The notes below the pieces were generated by a model. That model had not been told where the DNA came from. It saw nothing but the letters and a program-made list of their open reading frames with translations, and ran no database searches. Positions 12,001 to 23,800 of a DNA stretch of 64,000 nucleotides are shown in pieces. Position 1 is the first letter of the stretch; every line of letters begins with the position of its first letter. Both the position numbers and the translations under genes were made by a program. The DNA lies in contig NC_065537.1 in NCBI RefSeq assembly GCF_932294415.1, positions 52,275,802-52,339,801 of the forward strand, read 5' to 3'. The DNA comes from Quercus robur (taxonomy: Eukaryota; Streptophyta; Magnoliopsida; Fagales; Fagaceae).

Positions 12001-15000
12001 GACGACTTCTTCAGGTCATTGGTATGGATTTTGATAATTTCTTTCTCTGGTATTTTGATATTTCTATTTTTGATATGTTAATCCCAAGGGGTAGCACAAT
12101 TGGCTGGGGACCGTGCCACATGAAGTGGAGATTGTACTTTGAATCTCTCCTTCCCCCTCCCCTTGGGGCCAAAACTTATTAAAATATAAGATATTCCTAT
12201 TTTTGAATGTTAAATGAATTGAAATGTATGGTTTCTACTATCATTCTAAGGCTATGTTTGGAAAAGAATTCGTTATTTACTTGAGGATTTATTGGAAATT
12301 AATTTCAATGCCAATTTCATTTGACAAGAATCACAAGATGCTATTTGGATGACATTGATGTTGCCTTGGTAGTGGTCCTGGTGTGAGCAAGAGAGGGTGG
12401 TTGTAGTCAAAATAAGGCTTCTTCTTTATCTGATGTAGGAAAGCATCAGCAAAGGGCTTTGAGGCTATATTTTAAAAGGTTCCAATGAGCTCTAGCTCAA
12501 ATGACTCCCCTGTAAACACAAGTGTATATCAGTATATGTATGAAATCATCATATGATACCATCAGAACACTTGCGAGTGGGACACACCTTTTTCAGATAT
12601 TATTATTTATATGTTCTTAATACCACATGCTTATACTGTTACGTTAGCTTTTCTTTGCACTTTGGCTCCTCGTATTATTGAACAAAATTTAAAAAGTTGT
12701 TGCTGATACAAATGATAAGACAGTTTGGAAGACTAGGAAGTCCTTTTTTTCCTTTATTTTTTTTATATATTTTTAAAAAATAGTCCTCCAATGAATTTAA
12801 AGCACTTCTGTTTTTCATCACCAATAGTTATTATTGGAATGGTGGCTACTTTTATCGCTACTTGGCTGCGTTATTTCTTTGGCCTACTTAGTCATGTAAA
12901 CCCTATACAATCTAGTTAGATAGTCTAGATTTACTTGGTGTTTCTTTGTGAATATCGCAACAAATTATGGTTCCTCTTATATTTTGCAGGCAAAGATATG
13001 AGAATTATTGTCTTTGGTTTCCGCCCTAGAACGAAGCAGGTAAATTTCACTGTGTTGCTGTTGTATTCAGTTTTCTATGTTTAATGTTCAAACAATGTAG
13101 GCTTCAATATATTTGCATATGTTTTAAAGCTTCTTGTTATGTGTATAGTAAAATTTTGATTATTTATATAATAAGGAATGAGCATAGAATTTGTAAGAGA
13201 TCTCCACAATGGGTTCCTGAAGTGAACATGATTTAATGACATTTTTAAATACAAGTAGGTAGCAGGAAGTAAAGATTCATTAGCTTAGGAAATAATTATT
13301 GGGCTTAAATGTTACCAGATATTTGGGAAGGAACTCCAATGTGTCCCAAAATAATTCTAAATTCTTCTGAATCTAAATCAAATGAATTCCTTAAATTCTA
13401 GAATTTGCCTATGCCTGATAATTTGTCTTGTAACAGTTAATCTTTAAATTGGGAAAAACTTCATTCCACCTGAAAATGTAATTACACCTTTGGTAGTTTG
13501 GTTAGAAAAGTATGCGTGTGGGGGTAATATTGGTAATTTGGTAAAGCGAGTTACTTATCAAAAAAAAATATATATATATATATATATATTGGTAAAGCAA
13601 GTTACAGAAGATGTTAGCTGCAGGTGGATTGGTGTTGACCTAAGGTTATATGTATTGTATTGCTTGTTACAAAAGTAATTGGGAGGTTTATGATTTGCTA
13701 ATTTTAATGCATAAGGAACAGGTGTGTCTAGTTAATCAATGCTTTTCTTTTCTTCTTTGTCTGTACTTGTAATTTTCATTTTTGAGTTATTAATTTATAG
13801 TTTAGAAGAGTTAATTATGCTAGCATATGGCATTGTTCTAAGCCAATTAATATAATTATTCATTAATGTAGAATGCTGTAAGTAGCTTCTTGCATATGGT
13901 ATGATTTTTTAATCTTACAGAGACGTGCAGTATTTGATGCATTACTACGGTGTACTAAGCCAGCAAGCCTATGGGATCTCTACGCTTTTACTTCTGGACC
14001 TTCCAAATTCAAAAATAGTAACCCAAGGGAGCGATTACTAACCGAGTATTTTCGGCTTCTTGGAAAAGGCTCCTTCTGCCCGTCAATGACTACAATTGAG
14101 GATGGGTCATTCACATTTTCCAATGACTTGTGGAGAATAAGTAGCATAAATTCCAATTATGCAATGTGCCAGAGTTATCCATTTGCCTTGATTGTGCCAA
14201 AAGGCATCAGGTTAGAAAGTGTAATCTATACTTTCTGACTTTTGTTCTAAAATTTCCAATGTTAATAAAGTTTACTTCATTTTGATGCTGGAATTGTGCA
14301 TGCAATAACTTTATATGGCTGTTGATGCTAGTGATGAAGAAGTGCTTCAGGCTTCAACCTTTCGTGCAAGATGCCGATTACCTGTAGTTTCCTGGTGTCA
14401 TCCTCGTATGTGACTCATGTTATTTTTGTTGCTTTTGTCATCCTGGTATGTGGCACATCTTATTTTTGTTGCTTTTGTTTGTCATGACTTATGCTTTGCT
14501 ATACATTATGATTTATAGGAAGTGGAGCTGTCCTTGCACGTTCATCTCAACCATTAGTTGGTCTCATGATGAATATGAGGAGGTACAGAAAAGAGGAAAC
14601 ATTGCAGAAAAAATGAGATGTTGTATACATGGTTTTGAAGTGTTAAAATTTTTCTTTTATCCATATGGCTCGTTGAAATTACATGAACTGACTTCTCTGC
14701 ATTTGTCTTCAGCAACACTGATGAAAAGCTTGTAGCTGCACTTTGCACTCAACTTGCTAGTGTGAGGGGGGCTCGGAGGTAGGCTTGTAAAGCTATTCCC
14801 TTTCTGCTATTTATTACTAGCCCCATCGCACACGCATGTTTAGAGGGTTTTTATTTTTTATTTTTTAGTTTTAAATTCCATTACTGTTTGGACATGGAAG
14901 AATTTCAAAAATTTTGGTGGTTATATTTTTATCAACATTTTAAGATATTAGAAGTTACAACTATAAATAAAATATGGGGAAGGAATCAAATATATATAAG

Positions 15001-16473
15001 GGATTTTTAAAATTTGACTATTTTACCCCTTACCATTTTATTTTATTTCAAATTTCTTTTAACTGAAAATCAAAATACCTTTTTTGTCCTAAATTTGTGT
15101 TTTTGAGATAGTCAATTTGAAGAGTTTCTATTTAAGAAGTCTATCAAAATAATTCTTCCATCTCTCCTTAATCTCACTTCCTTTACAAACAATTTTTTTT
15201 CTTCATCTTTAATGTGCTTGAGACAATTCAAGTCTCTTGCTTTCCTTTCCTTTGCCTTAGGAAGTTCATAGATATTCTTTTCATCATCCTTCATCCCCAA
15301 ATTGCTTTATAATTCATTGTATCCTTAAATCTAGCCTTTGGGACCACCTTTTTTAATTTCCTCTTTGCTATTTTATAATTTTCATAATCAACATTGTCTC
15401 TACGTTTGGGCAGGTTTCTATGGCTCTCTCTATAATCTAACTTTTGCTTGAGCCTCCTCATTCCACCACCATGTCTTCTTAATCAGTAGCTTACATTGTT
15501 AGATTCTACAAGTACTTCCTTTCACACTCCTTTAATACAACTAGCCATTTCATTCCACATCTCATCAAAATCTTAATCGGGGCCTTACTTGTCTTTTTTG
15601 ATTATTTCATCTTTAAACACAACTTATTTCTCTCCCTGCAAACCCTACCATCTAATCCTTGGGTTTCTCTGTCTACTATCTCTTCTTTTCATCTTTCAAC
15701 ACCAAATATCTAGTACCACCAACATATCTTGAGTGGTTGCGCTCTCTCTTAGTATTATTACTTTGCAATCTTTACAAATTCTACTATCAACTTTACAAGT
15801 AAGGATGAAATCTATTTGGCTAATGTTTGTCCCACTTTTTGAAGATAATAATTGAATACCTCTTCTTGAACTAAGTGATTTTTAAGATCATATCATATGC
15901 CATTGTGAAGTCTAAAATATCATCTCTTGACTCATTCCTTGCTCCATATCCCTGCCTACATCAACCCTTTCAAATCCCCTATTCTCTTTTCTGACAGGAC
16001 CATTTAGGTTTCCTCCATTAGTCTTTTTCCCATTTGACAACTCTTGAATCAATTTATTCATGTACTCCCAATTATCAAAAAAGAAAAACATTCATGTACT
16101 CCCAAAATTTTTGCTTGATGGATTCTTTCAACCCTATTTGAGTAGCATGTGCACTAATTATGTTAATTGTCTCTTCTCCTAAAACAAGAGTTATTGATGA
16201 AATTCTATCCTTTATTTTCCTAACATCAACAACTTATTCTTGAAGAATATATATCTATGATTATGCCTACCCCATTTTTATTTTAATATTTTCCTATATA
16301 CCATAGCTTATATCCTGTTTGTTCAACTTCTCTTAATTTCTCATCTTTCTATGGTATGCAAATATATATATATTATTCTACTTTATATTTATATAAAAAA
16401 GATTATTAATCATAGTTGTCCACACTTGCTGCTAATTTAGGTAATTTTCTTTGAAACTCTGTGTCACTTTTTT

Positions 16474-16515
<42 letters not shown>

Positions 16516-19500
16516 CAGGAAGCTATATATTGCTGATGCAAGACCAAGGAAAAATGCTTTAGCAAATGGGGCCATGGGAGGTGGCTCAGAGTCATCCTCA
16601 AATTATTTTCAATCTGAGGTCTGTTTATGGTTTAAACTGTCATTTATTAATATCTTGGCCATAAACTTGATGTCTTATTATTTGACTGTCTCATTTTCCT
16701 TTGTGTTTTTTTTTTTATCAGATAGTTTTCTTTGGGATAGACAACATACATGCGATGAGGGATAGTCTTGCTCGACTTAGGGACTACTTAGACACTCATG
16801 GCGCTACTTCTTCAGATGGAATGTCATCATTCTTGGTTAGTTCAGAGTCTTATATAGATCTGGCTGCTTATCAGTGATACACTATATTAATTAATTAGTT
16901 TGTTGGGAACTGAAGTACATTTCCTGAGATATGAAATGATGTTACTGCAAGTATTATATGATTTCTATTCTCTTTAGTTTTGTGAATGTCAATATTGAAG
17001 CAAGACAATATGGTCAAAATTTGAAAGTTGACCTTGGAATTTGCATTGCAGCTTAGAAGGTGTGGTTCTTTACATCTTCAAAGTCATAAAAACTAACACA
17101 GCTGTGAAACTTTTCCTTGCAATAATATATGGTAGATAATTACTTTCATAATGCTGTGTTTTTATGATCCACTGTTATTTCCCTTTCATGTAAGGTTGAC
17201 TAAAACTTTATATTTCTTTAACAAGTAGTGATAACACTGGCTCAGATTAAACTTTTGGGGTTCCTTTTAAGTCAATGCATAGTGTCCATTAAGCCTAGCT
17301 TACTTATGATTTCATGCGTGTGAGCCAATTTTGAAAGTGTTTCTGAAGTCTAAAAGTCCTAAAATGTTCTCAAGGCACCTTATATTGCTTTTACCTATCA
17401 ATTTTTTTTTTTTTTATTGTTCTCAGGGCCTGCAAAGTGGGGATAATCTCAGAATTCATTTTTGTTGAGTTTTTTATGGGTGTTATTTTGTGCATTTTTA
17501 ATCAACTTCTAAAATGTCTTGTTTGTAATGGGTGAGAGCCTCTGATACTAATACTATTGACAGAGACATGGTGGATGGACTTGGGGTGGAGGCAACCTGA
17601 GCAGTATGTCTGCTTCAGTATCAACCCTTGGTGACAGTGGTTGGTTAATACATGTTCAGAATGTCTTGGCTGGTTCGGCTTGGATTGCTGCACGTGTTGC
17701 TTTGGAATCGGCATCAGTGCTTGTGCATTGCAGGTTATAACACTTTTAGTTAATCATTGTGACAATTAAACAGAGATCATTCAATTTGTTGATTACATGA
17801 GGCCAATGAGCTATAGCTCAAATGACACCTCGGGTTGTGCCGTGGTGGGTGAGGTTACAGATTCAAGATCGGTTAGGTGTGTGTGTAACTTACTAATAAA
17901 AAAAAAAATGTTGACTGCATATGAAGTTTGCAGTCAACTTTCTGTAATCTTCTACGTTTTAGCCTTCTCTATTTTTGCTGGTTTAGAATCTATATTTTCT
18001 GTTGTTTTGTGTAGTGATGGATGGGATAGAACAACTCAGTTGGTTTCACTTGCTAGTCTGCTGCTTGATCCATACTATCGGACATTCACAGGGTTTCAGG
18101 TATTAGCTGAATATTAGTGGACTATGTCCTTTATTTTTTTAGAGTAATAGGATTCTACTAAAAAAACAGAAGGGATTAACCTTTGGACACATTTGTGTGT
18201 GTTTGACAACCGATTATAAGTTAGCTTTTTTGCTTAAATTATCCAATATTTGCAGGTTCCACATTACTTTTGTCTTAGCTTTATTTGAAGTAATATAAGT
18301 TTCAGCTTTTTAAAAATAAGCTAGCTTTTTGTCTCACATGTGGGTTCCAATTAGTTCAACTGGTAAAGTCTCTTCTCCTCGAATAGGAGGTCTGGGATTC
18401 ATTCTCCGTATACTCCAAAAAACCAATTGGAGTCTCACAGTATGCTAATAAGCTACTGAAAATAAGCAATTCCACAAGAGATAGAAATAAGGAAAAAAGC
18501 CACACCCAAAAAAAAAAAAAAAAAATTACAGCCATTTAAACAATGCCAAGGTGAAACAACAAATCCCTCAAATCACTCCGACCCAATCAAAATGATTTAA
18601 ATTTAAATAATGATACTTCAGCTCTATCAAAAGTCTTTAAAAATTCTCTTCCTCTTCCACATCAAGCACAAGGGCATAACAATTCATACATCACTACTTT
18701 GATGCCTATTAAAGCTGCCTTTTGAACATGCTAAAAACTCTCACTGAATTAAGCATAGCCAAGAGATTCTGATAAGGAGAAAACTAATAACTGAACTTCC
18801 TAGCAACAATATACTGAAGAAGAATGTGATTAATTCTCTCTCCACTTACTTTTCACATATGGCACCAATCAACAAAGATTCTCTTACACATATGTTAGCC
18901 ATTGTTAAGATTTTTACCTTGGGCCACCGTCCAAGTTTAAAAAGCTACTTTTGTTGGAACCTTTGCCTTATAAACAGTGTTTCATGGGAAATCAGCCATC
19001 TAATCTCCTTGCAAAGACCTAAATAATCTCACAGTAAGGCCACTTTTGTTTCAGTGTAAAAATTTTTCTATGCTTAAAGATGTTTGGTTCAACTGAAAAT
19101 GTTAGTCTACAGAAAATGTTTCCTTGGCCAATGGAAAATTACACCAAATGATTTCTGGGAAAAGCCTTGATTTCATCTCCACCCTCCTTACCCCTTGCAA
19201 TTCCTCTATGCTGCTACAACCACTCCTCTCCTCCATCACTGATAGCCATTGTTACCCACTTGCCCATTGTTGCTAGGACAGTCCCTGCTGCCCATTGGCA
19301 CTAGCTCCCACTTGCCTGCCTCTGTTAACAACCAATTGCTAGCCATCGCCACCACCAATGTTGAGCCATTGCCTAACACTCGTCTGCTGCTGCCTGGCCA
19401 CCGCCACCCCCCCATCACTAACTTCAGGTCAGCACTGATTGCTGGCCTTTACCATCTCTATTGACCACTCCCTGTCTGTTGTCGCCACTGTCATTGTTAC

Positions 19501-20794
19501 CTGCTACTATTGCACTTTCTTTCCAACCGCCACCACCGGCAAAAATTTTCAGTGCAATCAAATGCTAAAAAATTATTTTCCAGGTTATAACCAAACAATA
19601 AAAATCATTTTCCTCTTCTGAAGATATTTTCTGTAGGAAAACATTTTAGGTCGAAACCAACAGAGCCCGAAGTTCTGCATTTTAAAACAATTTCCAGCCC
19701 TACCTACCCTACCCATCCCTCATTCCTTAATTTCAGGCCGCATAATGCCATAAAAATTATCAATGTATTCAAGCTCCAAACCTACAGTGCCTGTTAAGTC
19801 TATGTATATACTACGTATAGTACATCCTTATCCGCTGCAATGTTAAACAATTTAGGGAAAAGGAGTTTCAAGGGCACCTCTCTACACCATAAATCTTGTT
19901 AAAATCAGATGCAATTTCCATCCCTAACATTAAATGTTCTAATGTGCTTCCACAAACTTACCTCCAACCACATCTTTCTCCCCAACTGGAACCAAGTTTC
20001 TCTTACCCAAGTTCTTCTTTGAACCTAAGACTGAAGTAACTGGTGTGACTTATAAATTTTGTTTCTTTTTATCTTTATCCAGGCACTTGTGGAGAAAGAT
20101 TGGCTGGGATTTGGTCATCCATTTTCAGATAGAATAGGCATGCCAACAGTATCTGGTAGTTGTAATGTTCCTTATGAGTTAACTAGGCAGACTTCTACAG
20201 GGAGCTTTTCAACATCACCTATGCGCCAGCCATCAGGATCATTTACATCTCAGGGTCCAAGTTCAACTCATGCACAGACTTCAAACAACTATTCCCCCAT
20301 ATTTATGCAGGTATGTACCTTGATCATTTATTTAGGGAAAACATACTCACATCCTTTCACAAGGCTGAGTCACTAGCAATTATGTTACTGCTGCTTCTCA
20401 TGTCATTGGTGTTGGCATCAAAAAATATTGATTAGTGCTTTTTACAGGCCCTGCATTAAGCCCAAAAACTAGGGCTAGGTGCAGAAATGGCTGCTGAACC
20501 CTAACCAGCCCTGGTTGTGACTAAATGGTCTAGGCAAGATTGACAGGGGGCTGCAAACCTCAATGTTTACCATTCTATTGTTGTTAATGCATTGTATATT
20601 TTTATTGGCAGAGAAGTAGGGGCCTTATTCAGGCCTCAATAAACCCTGCCAATTCCCAAAATAGTTAATAATGCTTAAAAGGGGTTGCCTAGGACCTGGA
20701 AAGACCCCAGTAAGCCCTGAACTGAGACTAAAAAGTTCAGATGGACTCCAAATGAGCTAGCAATGCAGGGAGTGGCAAGCCTTTAACTCTCCAA

Positions 20795-20825
<31 letters not shown>

Positions 20826-23800
20826 TAAAAGCAAAGGGAAAGTTTATTAATTCTCTCCCATAAGTTACGTAACCGATGTGGGGGAGGACTTATGGATGAC
20901 ACTTCGAACGTATAGAAGGATGTTGCAATTATTGAGAAGTTCCCTTTGAATAAGGGGATTTAAAAATTTAATATATTCATGCACTCTAAAAGGGACAGGT
21001 TGAAATAGGAGTTGGGACAGTTTGGGAGACATGTCTGCAGATGCTTATGTGGTGAAGTTTGGGATTTGAAACTTGAGGTTTTCAGGGTTACTGTTTCAAA
21101 TTTAGAAACCCTAGCCAGGAAGGGTGGTTAATTGATAGAATAACAAGAATGTGGCAGTGGTTTTGTTAGTGTGTGCATGGCATGTATTGTGGCACTTGAC
21201 AACTTAAAGCTTATGGAACTAATGTTTTTCAACATCTAGTAGTAGTAAACTATTACTATCATTTTTGTGTATGTCCTAACCCCTACAGTCCATTGTCAAA
21301 ACTCTCCCCATTTGAGTGTCTATCATTTGTCCAGTTGAGGTCATGTTAAGAGTTGATGTCAATCATTTCATGAGTTGAGGTTAAAATGAGAATTTCTTGC
21401 ATGTCCTTTCTTTTATCTTTTTGCTTGATAATTTGGTATTTTTAGTTAATGATCTTGTTTTTATATCTATTTTGTAGTGGATTGATTGTGTTTCACAATT
21501 GTTGCGGATGTATCCTTCTGCTTTTGAGTTCTCTATGGTATGCATCCTTCAATATGAAATAATAAGTTTCATTGTTTTCATTACGATTTGAATGTGTTCA
21601 TCCCTTTTCATTTTGCCTCTTTGGTCAGAAAATAATTGCTTTGCTGACATGTATACTATTTGATGATTCAGGTTTTCCTGGTGGATTTCTTGGACTGTGT
21701 GCTGTCCTGTCGTTTTGGAAATTTCTTCTGTAATAGGTAATTTGCTTTTGTCAGTGTTGGCCTTGATACAGTGTAATGAATCATCACCTATCCAAAAAGT
21801 TTAAGCTGTTAGGAAATGGTGAATAAATCATCTAACCAATACTCTTACACTTCCTCTCATGTGTGGGCCCAGATTCCCCATTATTTGTTGGGCCCAACAT
21901 GTGGAATTTTTAACTTTTTTTATGTGGGAGGTAAAGTGGTGACAGGGTTTGAATTCAAGATCACTTTCCTAAGACCATGATAAATTACCAATTGCCTAAA
22001 AGTGTAAACTATTAGGAAATTGTGAATTTAATCATTTAGCCAATGTTCTTGTGCCCTTACTATTTGGATCAGAATGTAGGATTAGATATCTTTTTCTTCT
22101 TCTTCCTTTTTCTTAAATTAAAAAAAAAAAAAAAAAAATTTGTATAAGGGAAACCATTATTGGATTGCAGGATGAGATATCTCAAATAATAACTAGTTAA
22201 TTATTTGAAAGAAACTTATTCTTGTGTCTATCTTGAGGTTAATGGCCTGACTTGATGCATAGAGCTGAAAACATGAAGTGTGTACATAATAATTCTTCAA
22301 CAATTGGTCCTTATAGTGAGCGTATATATAGCATGGTACTGAAAATGGAAAAGAATATGTTTGAAATGCATCAAAATTTGATCATAAGCTTGAAATGGAA
22401 TGAAATTTGTGATAGATGTAAATATGCTAAATAGAAAGCTGAGAAGTTGGTCAACAAGCATATTAAGTGGTTGAATGGAAATATTTCACTTAGGTCAATA
22501 AACTCATTTTATTTTTTAAGTTCATCAATGAGGTTGACATTTTTCATTCATTTCACAATCTTGGTGGCTAGGCACTAAAATATGGGGGTTCATCCATTTA
22601 AAATTTAATTCGACCTTAAGTGATACATCTCTTCCTCCTTTCTAGTTTCTTCCCATCGCAATTGTTTATTTTTATGGAATATTAGGGTCTGTTTGAGATC
22701 CGCTTATTTTGCTGAAATTGAAAGTTTTTTATTGAAAGTATTGTAGATAAAGGTAAAAGTTAGCTGAAATAGTACAGTAGGACCCATGAATAATATCAAA
22801 AAGTGCAGTGGGGCCATGAATAGTAACAAAAATAAGCTGAATAGTAAAATAAGCTGGAAAAATTAATCATGCCAAACATACACTTAGTTGTTGGTGTCTG
22901 CTGGTATTTGCTTGCACATTGATCACTCATTCTACTTGCTCTAATTGTCTTCTAAATTATTCTTAAGATACCTGAGTTTTTTAATTTTTAATTTATTATT
23001 ATTATTCTTTTTTTGCCTAAGCAAAATTCTGCAATACTAAATTGTTGTAATCACTGGTCGTTCATAGATAAGGTTCTATCAAGCAGTAAGAAAACATACA
23101 GTGATACAACAAAGAAATTCAATTTTATTTATTTTTTATAATGGTAAAAGTACCTTCTTTTCTTCTCATTGCATACTATATATTTTCAGTGAAAAGGAGA
23201 GGCAGGAATGTGGCGTCTCTGAGGCTTGTGGATGTTTATGGTCATATTTGGCTGATTTGCGTGCTTCAGAGGGAAGCTCTCATGTGCATTACAACTTCTT
23301 TTATGATCCGGTAAAACATGCTGATGCACTATTACCACCAGCAGCTGCCTTAGCCCCAACTCTCTGGCCCCAATTTCATCTCCGTTGGGCTTGTCCTTCA
23401 GAAGCTCAAGCTGGGGAGCTTGAAGCTCAATTTAAGAAAATGGCTGTAAAATTCTCTGAACTGCAGAAGGTAAGAATAGTACTTCTGTCTCTGGCTGCTA
23501 AAAATTTCCCCAATGAACTATTCCTTCCCCCCTTCCCCCCTCCCTTGTGTATTGGTGGCTTTCCCCTACTGATCATGAGCAATTTTGAGCATCAGCTTTA
23601 CCCTCAAGAGTCTTTGTTAAAGATAGCAACAGTAGTAGTCAGGTTAGGTGTGGGTGTTTCGGGTCAGGACAAAGTACGTTTTACTCCAAGATGGGGCTAT
23701 AGATGAATTGGAGTTGTCTGATAATATTCTTGTTCACCTATCATTTTTGCAGAAGCCAATCATGTATAATTGGCATGTTTTTCTTTTCTGCTTTCAAATG

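Noticed and set aside
19236-19464. Open frames on both strands in intron 13
   Set aside because: CCACC/TGCTG-rich low-complexity sequence gives open frames by composition.
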